64,000 bases of DNA from Phaseolus vulgaris (lineage: Eukaryota > Streptophyta > Magnoliopsida > Fabales > Fabaceae). Positions 19,664 through 29,885 of the stretch are shown here, in pieces. A program made the translations under genes and the position numbers. The stretch covers positions 25,982,643 to 26,046,642 of the forward strand of contig NC_023750.2 of assembly GCF_000499845.2 (NCBI RefSeq). The letters are read 5' to 3'. The stretch's first letter is position 1; each line of letters begins with the position of its first letter. The notes below the pieces were generated by a model. That model worked only from the letters and a program-made list of their open reading frames with translations, was not told the DNA's origin and made no database searches.

Positions 19664-21067
19664 GTGCCGCGCGCGTTCGTATCAGACAACCAGGTGCTTC
19701 ATGTATACAAGTCAATGGAGCGTCTAACGATCGGTCATCGGTCGTTGACCCAAGAAACGCTAAAAGCACCGAGGGTGAGATCGCGACCCTCAAAGACCGA
19801 TGAGTTGATGGAGGTCCATGCGGAGAAGGAACCCGACACCTGGATGACGCCATACCAGCTATACTTAGAAGATGGTGTACTCCCGCTCGATCTGGCAGAG
19901 GCAAAAAGAATAAAGAGGGGTTCAAGTAAGTTCACTCTTATAGATGGAAGCCTATTTAGATTTGGATTTTCTCACCCTGTGCAGATCTGTGTACACGGCG
20001 AGCAATGCATCAGACTCATGTCTGAGCTGCACGAGGGGGTGTGCGGAAGCCACGTAGGTGGTCGAGCTTTGGCAAGTAGAGTACTCCGCGCGGGGTACTA
20101 CTGGCCAAAGCTGAAGGAAGATTGCATAAGGTTTGCTCAGCGATGCAAACAGTGTCAACTGCATGCAGACTGGCACAAGGCACCCCCTGAGGAGTTGAGG
20201 TCCATCCATAGCCCGTGGCCATTCCATACATGGGGGATTGACATCCTGGGACCCTTTCCCCTGGCGACAAGGCAAATGAAGTTCCTCGTCGTGGCCATCG
20301 AGTATTTCACCAAGTGGGTGGAGGTAGAGCCAGTCGCACACATCACCGCGCAGAAAGTCGAACACTTCGTCTGGAAAAACATTGTCTGCCGCTTCGGGAT
20401 ACCCAAGAGGCTGGTTTCCGACAATGGCACCCAGTTCACAAGTCATCAGCTGAGGAAGATGTGTGAAGAGTTAAAGATACAACAGGTCTTCGCTTCAGTG
20501 GAGCACCCACAAACCAATGGGCAGGTGGAGTCAGCAAATCGAGTGCTGCTCAGGGGGCTGAAGCGAAGACTAGACAAGGCCAAAGGAGGCTGGGCAGAGG
20601 AGGTCCCCAGAATTGTATGGTCTTATCACACCACCCCACAGTCCAGCACCCATGAGACACCTTTCAGCCTTGTCTATGGGACAGACGCCATGATTCCTGT
20701 GGAGATACAGGAGAGCTCCCCCAGATTCCTGAACTTCGTTGTTGAAGAGTCCAACGAAGAGCGTAAGGTAAATCTGGATCTGCTAGACGAAGTGCGAGAA
20801 GAGGCCAGAGTCAGTGCTGAAGCTGTGAAGAGAAGAGTAGAGCGGAGGCACAACTCTAAAGTGAGGCCCAGGCGATTCCAGGAAGGTGATCTGGTGATGA
20901 GAAAGGCGCATCAGAATGACATGCAGAACAAGTTATCCCCAAAGTGGACAGGCCCGTACAGAGTGGTGGAGACATTGGAGAACGGAGCCTATCGCCTAGA
21001 GACTTTGGAAGGAGGAGCAATCCCCAGAACGTGGAACGCCACCCATTTAAAATTTTATTTCAGTTAA
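19664..21067 (+). CDS. pol: Integrase, C-terminal part of pol
   Basis: 467 codons in a frame shifted against the RT ORF; the shift comes from the short G run near 19633, and homology begins before the first ATG. A zinc-binding HHCC domain lies near 120-170 (SELHEGVCGSHVGG ... CKQCQLHADWH). The catalytic core has D in WGIDILGPF, D in VSDNGTQFTSH and E in HPQTNGQVESANR, so the DDE triad is complete. A C-terminal GPY/F module follows (EGDLVMRKAHQN, KWTGPYRVVE) and the protein ends THLKFYFS. Integrase would insert the cDNA into the chromosome. Only the frame break to RT spoils it. Confidence 0.93.
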   Translation: MPRAFVSDNQVLHVYKSMERLTIGHRSLTQETLKAPRVRSRPSKTDELMEVHAEKEPDTWMTPYQLYLEDGVLPLDLAEAKRIKRGSSKFTLIDGSLFRFGFSHPVQICVHGEQCIRLMSELHEGVCGSHVGGRALASRVLRAGYYWPKLKEDCIRFAQRCKQCQLHADWHKAPPEELRSIHSPWPFHTWGIDILGPFPLATRQMKFLVVAIEYFTKWVEVEPVAHITAQKVEHFVWKNIVCRFGIPKRLVSDNGTQFTSHQLRKMCEELKIQQVFASVEHPQTNGQVESANRVLLRGLKRRLDKAKGGWAEEVPRIVWSYHTTPQSSTHETPFSLVYGTDAMIPVEIQESSPRFLNFVVEESNEERKVNLDLLDEVREEARVSAEAVKRRVERRHNSKVRPRRFQEGDLVMRKAHQNDMQNKLSPKWTGPYRVVETLENGAYRLETLEGGAIPRTWNATHLKFYFS

Positions 21068-22099
21068 AGTTGTACAGTAATGGCGTTCTCGCGCTAAAAG
21101 ACACATGCTTTGTATGTGGTGGAAACAGTTGAACAGACAAGGGGGCACTCTTTTCCCTAAGGAGGGTTTTAACGAGGCCACCCAATTAAAGAAAAATTTC
21201 CAGCATATCAAGTGTGCTCAAGTATTAAAGTTAAAATCCTCCTTGCCCCAGGTGCAAGTGCAGGTGATTGGTTAGGCCCTACTTGCCCTAGGTGCAAGTA
21301 CTGGCACCGATCTAAGTCTTCCTCACCCCAGGTGTGAGCACAAGCAGTTAAAGGTTTGAAAAGCCAGGGGTGCTAGTAAGACCAAGGGAGGGAAAGGAAA
21401 GGTTTTGACAAAACGTCCTTACCCACTTGGCATACACCAATATTGGCCCAGTAAGACTCTTAGTCTGAAACCCTTCTCACCCCAGGAGTGAGGCAGGGAA
21501 TGAGCGACGCAACCCGCCAAAGGGTGATGACCTTGGGGAAAGTAAGAGGGGTTAGCGAGAAACACTTTTCTCTCCCCAAGACGAGGCATCACCTTGAGCG
21601 ATCGATGTCAAAGTCCTTTATGCACTTAGCGCTTGAGCAACAGAGAAAGCTAAGTAATGACTAAAGAACGATCACTGATGAGTCGTCAGTAATTGGCTAG
21701 TGGTGCAAAGCAGCGCACGAGGACTGTTAAACACCAAGCTGAGGGAATAGCCAGTCGTGATCAAGTAGAAGCGAAAGAATAAGAGAAGCAGATCGCGCTA
21801 AGCCTAAGCTGGTTAACACTCAGTCGTGCGCAAAGTGAAAGACGAAGCTCAAGATCGCGCTAAGCCTAAGCTGGTTAACACTTAGTCGTGTGCGAAAGGA
21901 AAGGTAAAGCCCAAGATCGCGCTGAACCTAAGCTAGCTAGTCGCGCACATAAAGATAAGTGAAGTTCAAAGAAAATGCAAAAGAAGAAACTTACGCAAGA
22001 AAGAAGCATTGAGATATTACATTCATAGCCAAGTCTTATACAATTCCAAAGTGCAAAGAAAAACTGTGCAGAAGCTAAATTTACAGAGAAAAGAAGGGT
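21068..22099 (+). repeat. Spacer between pol and antisense gene, with two repeat sets
   Basis: No coding potential. Near 21237-21345 there are three units with CCCCAGGTG(C/T)(A/G)AG. Near 21785-21960 there are about three units of some 65 bp carrying AGATCGCGCTAAGCCTAAGC and TGGTTAACACT(C/T)AGTCGTG. The strand-neutral spacer is the 3'UTR of the antisense gene and the region after pol. Elements 1 and 3 have spacers at the same place, with related or different repeats. Confidence 0.7.
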
Positions 22100-24339
22100 T
22101 TAAGGGGCAGGGGGGATGAGCTTTCCATCCACCACTTCATGGTAGATGCTGAACTGCGAGAGGTCCAGGTCTGGGAGAACGCATTTGATTTGCTCGAGTG
22201 CTAGCTCGAATCCGTCTGTAAGGGCATCAGCACCCACGTTCATCAAATCAGCCTTCTCCACCTCCAGTTCTTGCTTTGAAGCCTCCGCAGCATCTCTCTC
22301 AGTGGTGACGGCAGCAAGGGAGGAGGCAGCTTCAGACAGTTTGCCCACCACCTCCTCAAGTCTTTTCTCCCCAGCAGCAGCTGCTTCTTTGGCGGACTCG
22401 AGCTCCCCCAATAGCTGAGTGTTCTTTTGGCGCAGGGAGGAAGTCTCGGCCTTAAGCTCCACCACCTCGCAGTCCAAAGAGCTCACCATCTGCCCCATCA
22501 AGATCTCCGTCTTGATGGTCTCTTGGACCTGCGCTAGGTATTCCCTCCTAGCCTTCTCCACCATGCCTCGCATCAGTTCAACGGACCCTTGAGCGGCTTC
22601 GAAGTCACTTCGCAGTGACTCCTTGTCGTGCTCAAGCTCCTTCACCCTCTTCTCCAGGGCTATTTGTTTACGATGCTGGGTGGAGAATTCTAGAGAGAGC
22701 ACCACCTGCCTTGCCAGGTGCATGTCAACCTCATCACCATTCCACTCGACGAGCTCCCGGTTACTTATGAGCTGTCGAACTAGGGTGATGACCCTGCTGA
22801 AATTCTCGTGGGTGGCCCCAGAAGCGCTTGGGCGCGAGCTAGACCCACCACATTCAGCAGTGGCGGTAGGGATTGGCAGCAGTGGTGGTGGTGCACCCCC
22901 AGTTTGGGCAGAAGCACCCCCAGCAGGATGAGCGGATGGACCAGGTGATTGGCCTGCTGGGGGGGAAGATGGCAGCTTGGTAGTTGGAGGCAACTGCTGG
23001 CCTGGAGAAGGAAGGTTGTTGGGCTCTGAGGCAGTTTGAGCGCAGGGAGGAGGGGAAGACCCTTCCTCTACTTCCACCACCTCAATCTCTCCAGGCTGGA
23101 GAGATGAGGCCCCCTCAATTGCTGCTCTTTTCCTCTGGCGGTGTACAAGAGGAGAGCTTGAGCTCTCCTCTTCAGTTGAAGCAGCAGCAGCAGTTGAAGT
23201 GGAAGCCTTCACCAGCCTTTTCCTTTTCTTCCCTTGCTCGGGGCCTCCAGCTGGCGCAACCGAGAGTGGAGGGGCTGCGATGGGCTCAGTTGTAGAAGAA
23301 GAGGAGCCAGTGCCCTTGGCTCCCCTACGTTTGGCAAGCTCCAGTAAAGCTAGCTTCCTGTCTTTCCCCGACATGGAGTCTGCATAGATGGAAAAAGGAA
23401 GAGTTAGATGACCAAGGTATGCAAGTAAGTTAAAAAAAAAAAAACACATAAAAGCATGCATGGAAAGATGCAGTTATCCTAAGAGGGAAATGAAGAGCTA
23501 CCTATATACTTCTTTAAGGCCACCACATCGAACTCGTCTTTGATGAGACGAGCAGAATTGTACTTGGCCCCCAGGAGCAGCCCGCACAGCTCGCGCTCAT
23601 AAGGGGCCATAGCTTCGAGGTCCCTGGATTTCTTGAACTCAACTCCAGGAACCCAGTAGAGGGGGTACCCCTCGAGCAGACTTGGACTTTGAGGGGTAGC
23701 AGATATCATGTAGAATCTGCCCTTCCAATCTTTGAAGGATTGCTGGTACAGGCCCAGGAGCACCCGTCCAGCAACCCCGTTCAGGCTGACCCAGGACCTG
23801 TCCCCAGGGTTCTTCGCTTCGAAGAAATAGAGGAACACGTCCACGGAGGCGTTGTGCCCGAAATAGTTGCAGAGGATTTGAAACGCCCGGATGAAGGCCC
23901 AGGCATTTGGATGGAGTTGGCAGGGCGCGACGTTTAACTCCATCATCAGCTCTTTTTCGAAGAAAGTGAAAGGGAGGCGCAGCTTTAGCCTCTTGAAAAT
24001 GGCGGAGTAGATGAAGACGAAGGGCACCCCATTGGTGGCCCTGTCATCCACGCAGATAGGCATTCCTCGAGGAGGAATGCGGACCTGGATGTTGAAGTCA
24101 TTCTCCCTGTCGATGGAGCAGGAAGGCTCGTCGGGGTTGCGACTTAGCAGGGACGTGAGATGACCCTTGGGCAGCAGGGTGGAGGTTTCAGCGAGCAATG
24201 CCAGGGGAGCCCATTCGTAGACCCTGGCATTGTCGTGGTAGGAGGTAGCCACAGGCGGTGGCGGAGCTGGCGCACTCGCGGAAGGCTGTGCACCAGAAGA
24301 AGAGGCAATGATGCGCGCAGTTTGTTTCAAGCGAGCCAT
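22100..24339 (-). CDS. Antisense gene of element 2, two coding exons, intact after splicing
   Basis: Exon 1 is 24339-23502 and exon 2 is 23379-22100; the 122-bp intron between them has GT at 23501 and AG at 23380. The two exons sum to 2118 nt, 705 codons plus stop, and the frame passes through the junction (KYI then DSMSGK, phase 1). Exon 1 (MARLKQTARIIAS) holds a folded domain with PICVDDR, LRLPFTFFEKELMMELNVAP, QLHPNAWAFIRAF, WVSLNGVAGR and GYPLYW; I recall this as the putative gypsy-type transposon (Transposase_28) family. Exon 2 has a basic patch, a long Pro/Ser linker, a coiled coil of about 180 residues and the end SIYHEVVDGKLIPPAP. Biochemical function unknown. Antisense ORFs at this place are reported for Tat elements. 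It is intact while gag-pol is not. Confidence 0.88.
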
Positions 24340-24349
24340 CGTGAGATAG

Positions 24350-24617
24350 CTGCAAATGGAGGAAAAACGAAAAGGTCAGAATGAATGGGAGAAGAAGGAA
24401 TGATGAATGTTTCGGTGAAAACAGAAAAGGGAAAGGAGAAGGAGATGCCCAGATGAAAAGAAGAAGAAGAAGAAGCAGAAGCCAGGGTAAAAGCATGAAA
24501 AAACCCTAGCGCGGGTTCGAGAGAGGGAAATAGAGAAGATGAATGCATGATAACTAGAATGATAAATGCAATCGGTAAAGATGACCGAAAAGGGGCCAGG
24601 AAGAAGAAAAACCATAC
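24350..24617 (-). other. 5'UTR intron of the antisense gene, element 2
   Basis: On minus the donor is ATCCAAAG/GTATGG and the acceptor ATTTGCAG/CTATCTCACG, ending ten bases before the ATG; 268 bp. Equivalent introns are at 13174-13404, 29636-29877 and 45820-46051. Confidence 0.75.
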
Positions 24618-24931
24618 CTTTGGATGATCGCAAGAGATTGGGAAGCAGAGAATTTGAAGAAAGATGGGTACGCAGAGGAGAAGTTCGCAGAGAGTCTGGG
24701 AGTCGAATGAAGAAGATGAAGGAACAGTGAAAGGGCGCGCCAATTTGAATAAGAGAAGCGCTAGCGACGCACAACGCTGGCCGTTGATGGGGCCACGTGT
24801 CGCGAGATTAAGAGAGGGAGTCCAAACGTTAAAGAAGCAGCACGTGAGGTGGCACGTGAGGCGGCCCCACTTGCCACGTGGACTGAGGGCACGACCACTT
24901 AGTCTCTTCGCTGAGAACGAGTTCTCGACTC
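24618..24931 (-). promoter_or_regulatory. Probable promoter region of the antisense gene, element 2
   Basis: Lies between the antisense 5'UTR and the 3' LTR. It carries ACGTG cores at about 24793 (CCACGTGTCGCG), 24841, 24855 and 24876 (CCACGTGG). Similar words are found at the same place in elements 1, 3 and 4. No TATA box seen on minus. That it drives the antisense gene is inference. Confidence 0.45.
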
Positions 24932-24947
24932 GAGACTGGGGGGCTTG
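24932..24947 (+). other. Polypurine tract, element 2
   Basis: GAGACTGGGGGGCTTG directly before the 3' LTR start TGATCC. Confidence 0.8.
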
Positions 24948-26485
24948 TGATCCGATCGGTCATCGGTAGTCGATGACGTCAGCATCAGAGAACCACGTGG
25001 ACCACTCGCAGGGTGACACGTGGACCAGGTGGCAGAGAGGTCAGGGGGACGATCGCCAAGAAAGGTGATCGGTGGTCAGTAACCAAGTGACCACCAACAG
25101 ATCAGGCGGCAGAGAGGTCGGGGGACGGAGTATCTAGAATGGTGATCGGTGGTCAGTAGCCAAGTGGCCACCAACAGACCAGTTCTCAGACTAACACCTG
25201 AAGGCAGAACGCGAGAAACAGATAAACACTGATCAGTCATCGGGGTATTGTCATCGAGGTCTCGTGTTACACGTAGTTAAACTGGGAATGAGGTTCCCAG
25301 CGAGAGCGTTACGCATGGATCTCGCATGAGCACACCTCAGGGAATCATGCACGAGAGTGGCCTGAGGGAACTAGTAAACGAGTCAGTGGTTGGTGATTCC
25401 CTCAACCCATTACGTGCATGGCATCGTGAAGGGTAAGCTGTATACGCATAGATCAGGCGGCAGAGAGGTCGGGGGACGGAGTATCTAGAATGGTGATCGG
25501 TGGTCAGTAGCCAAGTGGCCACCAACAGACCAGTTCTCAGACTAACACCTGAAGGCAGAACGCGAGAAACAGATAAACACTGATCAGTCATCGGGGTATT
25601 GTCATCGAGGTCTCGTGTTACACGTAGTTAAACTGGGAATGAGGTTCCCAGCGAGAGCGTTACGCATGGATCTCGCATGAGCACACCTCAGGGAATCATG
25701 CACGAGAGTGGCCTGAGGGAACTAGTAAACGAGTCAGTGGTTGGTGATTCCCTCAACCCATTACGTGCATGGCATCGTGAAGGGTAAGCTGTATACGCAT
25801 AGAGCAACGTTTGGTGAGTGTGCCTAGACCAGCCACACCCAACGTTCTCCCAAGAGTATGCGATCTGCCCAGATAAGAGAAACATCCTAAGTTACTCCGC
25901 AAGGGCGTAACTTAGGCACACAAAGAGAAGCGCTAGAGCCCTTCCAGTAAGTGACACGTGTGTGGTTAGATGTGAGTTGCAGGCCTCCACGTTTCATCAT
26001 CTGAGAGGGGTGCGGTCCAGACAAAAGAGCACTCCGTACCACTAAAGGTACAGACAGGCGCAGCCAAGCGCAGACATGCACAGACTCTCACACTCCCCAC
26101 TGCTGATTCTGAAGGTACGCTTTCTCTGAAAAGCATAACAGGGTTCTGACACATGCCAGAAAAGCATAACAGAATCCTGCTATGCCCAAAAGCAGGGAAA
26201 GAGAGATAAAAGAGAGAATCAGGGTGAGAGTGAAGGGGATATAGAGAAAAACAGAGAGCAAGAGTTTCACACACACTACTAGTTTTCCCATTTGGTGGTT
26301 CTGTGGACTAACTTGATCGTCGGAGTGCAAACGGCCGCTAGAGGCGCCGTCTGTGTGTTTTGCAGGTCACGCTTGGAGAAGCAAGAGAAGGTTCTGAGGG
26401 TGACTCTGCATAAGACGCAGTCGCGTAGACAGGGCAGAGAGTGCTACGAAGCGATTCCTCCGCGTTCGAGTTGCCGGCAGGATCA
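24948..26485 (+). repeat. 3' LTR of element 2, with a 351-bp tandem duplication
   Basis: From TGATCCGATCGG to GGCAGGATCA, 1538 bp against 923 bp for the 5' LTR. The excess comes from a tandem duplication (25099-25449 and 25450-25800, identical as far as I can see) and from a block near 25830-26150 that the 5' LTR lacks. Outside those blocks the two LTRs are close. Confidence 0.9.
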
Positions 26486-27490
26486 GTGGCGAACAGCTCC
26501 TCCAAGTCACGGGAGTGTCACCCTCTTTCCTGAGAGGTCACCACCATGTCATCAACATAGGCATGCACGTTTCTTCCCAGCATGGGTGCAAGGACCTTGT
26601 CCATGAGCCTCTGGTAGGTGGCGCTTGCGTTCTTCAGCCCAAACGACATCACCTTGTAACAATAATTGCACGTCTCCGTCATAAGCGTCGTTTTGCTCTC
26701 ATCCCTTGGATGCATTTTTATCTGATTGTACCCTGAAAATGCATCTAAGAAACTCAGCATCTTGCACCCTGAGGCGCTATCCACCAATGCGTCGATGCTA
26801 GGTAAGGGGTACGAATCTTTAGGACACTCCTTGTTTAGGTCCGTGAAGTCTATGCACATTCTCCACTTCCCATTCGCCTTCTTCACCAAGATGACGTTGG
26901 CCAGCCACTCAGGGTATTGTATCTCCTTGATGTGTCCAACACTTATCAATTTCTGCGTTTCTTCCTTCACGACGAGGCACCTCTTTTCGTTGAACTTCCT
27001 CCTCCTCTGTCGTACAGGGCGAACCTTGGCATCCATGGTGAGGTGGTGGCACAAAAAATCTGGGTCGATGCCTGGCATGTCTGCGGCGGTCCATGTGAAT
27101 GCATCTAAGTGGCATGAGATCACTGCTGCCACTTCGTCTTGTTCTTCCTGGCTCAACAAACGTCCCAACTTGAACACCTTACCACCTATCCGCCTTTCTA
27201 CCACATTGTCCACTGGTTGGGGTCGCCTATCTCGCACGCTCTCTACACGAGACTCATTTCTGCGATCTTCTTCTATGGGCGTCGCCCTATCGGGTGCTTC
27301 AGGCGTTGCCTCCTCTGACGCCTCTTCCATGGGCGAGGCCTCCTTGTGTGCTTCTTCTAAAGGCGCATCTTCTTTGGGTGTCACCTCCGCGTGTAAGGCC
27401 TCAGCAGGTGTCGACTCCGCGAGCGTGGCCTTTTCCAAGGCTCTACTTCCATTGGCGTATCCGAAACGGGCGACCGTTCAAGTACCATGA
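26486..27490 (-). pseudogene. pol: Protease-RT fragment of element 5
   Basis: Read leftwards, an acidic linker rich in A, E and P (residues 1-70 from 27438) leads into RNFKLGR-like, PGIDPDFLCHH, WRMCIDFTDLNKECPKDSYPL, FGLKNASATYQR and YVDDMVVTSQE. The frame breaks at the stop near 26518, but homology continues to 26486 (DLEELFA), where element 2 starts. The rest of RT, RNase H and integrase are lost. To the right, near 27490, it joins LTR sequence directly, so gag and protease are deleted too. Confidence 0.85.
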
Positions 27491-27660
27491 ACACGCCGCG
27501 GAGCACCGTGAATGGATGCTCTAAAGGTGGTAAATGACTGAGTAACTGATTTCACCCTAATTGCCTGTGCGTACAGTGGGTTCGCGAGCAAGCAACTAGA
27601 GTGTGTGTGTGTAACTGAGTCTAGATCTCTGTCTCAAACATCTAAAGCCTCTTTTAAACA
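27491..27660 (-). repeat. Inner part of element 5 LTR
   Basis: On minus this continues the LTR that begins at 40501, after removal of the insert 27661-39678. Shared words with family B LTRs include CACTCTAGTTGCTTGCTCG (minus, near 27600) and ACGGTGCTCCG (near 27500). A short (GT)n tract sits at about 27601-27612. The LTR end and PBS are missing. Confidence 0.65.
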
Positions 27661-28357
27661 TGTACCGTCCCGTATCCGGGCATTGACAAAGTCAAGGTCA
27701 AAGTCAACGTCGGGGGTCAAAGTCAGCATAAGGCGTCGCCTAGGTGAAGAGACGCCAAGTGCCAGCGTCGCCAAGAGGAAGCGTCGCCAAGGTAAGGCGT
27801 CGCCTAGGTGAAGGCATCGCCCAGTTAAGGCGTCGCCCAACTAGGGCGTCGCCCAGGTCAAGTTCCACAAAGGCAAGGCAATCACAGTGTGGCTCCCCGA
27901 TACCCATGGGTAGGAAAGACCATGGAGGGAGCGACGCCGTGGGAAGGCCTCAAATCCCGACGATCCGGGGTAGTAATAAAGAGAAGAGAAAGGTGGCTTC
28001 AAGGCCATAGTAACGACGCCAGTGTAGAGCAACCTGACTCGTGAAGTGCCCTTGCCGCCCCAGAGACGCCCTTGGGATAGATACGACTCATGAGGAGGGT
28101 CACACCTAGGGTAGACAGGTGCGGGGTACGAGAGGAAGGTAGATACGCTCTCGTAGTGAGTGACTAGATGTTGGGGGCATGAGTTGGCACCCAAAGGGTC
28201 ACCCCTAGCGTAGACGCACTCCCAGGTAGGAGGACTCACACGAGGAGATACCCTCAGATGGGGTCACGGCGCTGTGAGGCCCTCCACGTGTACAACAGCC
28301 AGGTCAGATTAGAAACGCCATTTTGTCAGGTACAAGGTAATTAAGGTTATTTAATAC
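27661..28357 (+). repeat. Solo LTR, family B, left part
   Basis: Starts TGTACCGTCCCGTATCC. With the right part at 39191-39678 it makes an LTR of about 1185 bp, like the intact ones at 40833-42059 and 60934-62153. Flanks are AAACA (27656-27660) and AAACG (39679-39683), a 5-bp duplication with one difference. Element 3 is inserted in it. It carries GTCAAGGTCAAAGTC repeats, GGCGTCGCC words and a hairpin copy at 27892-27932. Confidence 0.8.
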
Positions 28358-29285
28358 TGATCCTGCTTGTTGACCAGGACGCAAGAACCTTGCCTCGTCA
28401 AGTCTGGATCGACTCTGCGTCGTGTTAGCTTCGGTCCTTCGCCTTGATTCACCTCAAGAACCTGCAAAAGACAGAACGGCGCCGCTGCGGTCGATCACGC
28501 TCCGACGCCCAAGTCAGCGACTGAACCACCAAAATACTAAGAGAAAACTAAGAACAGGAACCGTGCAAAATTCTCTCTCAGCGTACTCAAGTTCTTGCAA
28601 GCGTAAAAGAAGTAATCTAAAACGCGCGTACCTCAGAAGTTCGTTAGAATCTCTTATATACCTGTGCACTTTCTCTCTCCTGACAGTTACACATTTGGAC
28701 ACGTGGCTCGCATCCAGCTGTACACGTGTCACCATCTGGAGCATCCTTGACTTGGGCGCCACTTCTTACTCTTCAGGCTTTTGGCTAAGTTACTTATGCA
28801 TGAAACAACTCAGCTCATAGCTGCCTTGGAGCGTGATCTCTTCTGCGTGGCGAGTACGGGTGCCTTCAGACACACCTTCCCTGTGGTCTCGCCGGCCGCC
28901 TTCATGATCTACTTCACTTGCTTCATCGTGCATGTTCAGGTAAGCTGTTCCCCGACCTCAACCTCTGGCTAGCTAGGGAATGACCACCTGACGACTTCAT
29001 CCTCTGCTTCGAAAGCCTGGAATAAGCCTCCCTGATCCTTTGGCGATGTCCTCCTTTCGGCGATCTCTGATAACTTGGTCGTCTGGGTTCGCATCCGGCG
29101 ACTTCATCACAAACCTGGTGACCGCCGGTTTAGGTATGCTAGAGATCGGAGCACGCCAACTTAATAACTGGCGACTACACGAGCCCCCCCGACTTCCTTC
29201 CCTTCTGCTAGCCATCACCCCTGCTTAACACGCCTACATAATAGCTTGCTGCCACGTCATCACTTCCGACTACCTGGGCGGTACA
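28358..29285 (-). repeat. 3' LTR of element 3, family A
   Basis: On plus from TGATCCTGCTTG to GGGCGGTACA, 928 bp. A minus-strand TATATAAGAG lies at 28651-28660. Compared with the 5' LTR it has an extra block of about 37 bp near 28620 (AAAACGCGCGTACCTCAG); otherwise the two are nearly identical, so the insertion is fairly young. Confidence 0.92.
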
Positions 29286-29885
29286 TAAGGCCCCTAGTCT
29301 TAAGCGAAGACTTGTCCAGCGAAAAGACTAAGTGGTCACATGACTGCCGATCTACGTGGCGCTGGTGCAGAATTCCAAACGTTCGTACCTTCTGCTTTTC
29401 TGACGCTCCACCAAACACCTTTCCAATCGCTCGACACGTGGCTTCATCAACGGTTACCTTTAGCTGTCGTTTGCGCTTCCAAAATCGTTTGAAAAACCCT
29501 TAAACCCTTTTCATTTTTACTGTTTCATCATCTTTCTGCCTTCTCGAAACGCTCTGAGTCTTCTCTGCAAACCCACGACGCTCTTCGACTCTCTCAATCC
29601 CCAACTCCCTTCAACGCTTATCTGATCATCGAAAGGTACCTCTTTTACTTCCTCTGTTGATATTTGCTGCATTTTAACCGATTCGCATCATCCATTATCT
29701 GCCTGGTGCATACGTTGTGGATTGTTTCTTCTTCTTCTCCCTTTTCGTAACTTAGGGCTTCGTCTTTCATTGCTTTCATCACAACGAACTTTCGTTCGTT
29801 CGTTTTTCATCCTTCGTCCACAATCGAGTCGACCTCTACAACCTTCGCTCATCTTTCTTTTCCTTTTTCCTTTGCAGTTCCCGCG
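29286..29885 (+). promoter_or_regulatory. Upstream region and 5'UTR intron of the antisense gene, element 3
   Basis: Begins with the polypurine tract on minus (AAGACTAGGGGCC). An ACACGTGG word is at about 29433. The 5'UTR intron is 29636-29877: donor CGAAAG/GTACCT, acceptor CCTTTGCAG/TTCCCGCG, ending eight bases before the ATG. The leader is C/T-rich. No TATA box seen. Confidence 0.6.

Larger units (their letters stand above)
14654..26485 (+). mobile_element. Element 2: near-complete Tat-type Ty3/gypsy retrotransposon
   Basis: Order on plus: LTR, PBS, gag-protease, RT with two RNase H domains, integrase, repeat-rich spacer, antisense gene on minus, polypurine tract, LTR. The tandem RNase H domains and the antisense gene are known marks of the Tat lineage. 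The five bases on each side differ (GTCTT and GTGGC), so there is no target duplication. The left flank is an LTR on plus and the right flank is a pol fragment on minus, so the flanks do not form one pre-insertion site. The element probably joins two insertions by recombination. Confidence 0.9.

Noticed and set aside
22623..23387. Frames on plus opposite the antisense exon 2
   Set aside because: Shadows of the coiled-coil coding sequence on minus.
14649..26490. Target duplication of element 2
   Set aside because: GTCTT and GTGGC share only the first two bases, and shifting the LTR ends by one or two bases does not improve this.
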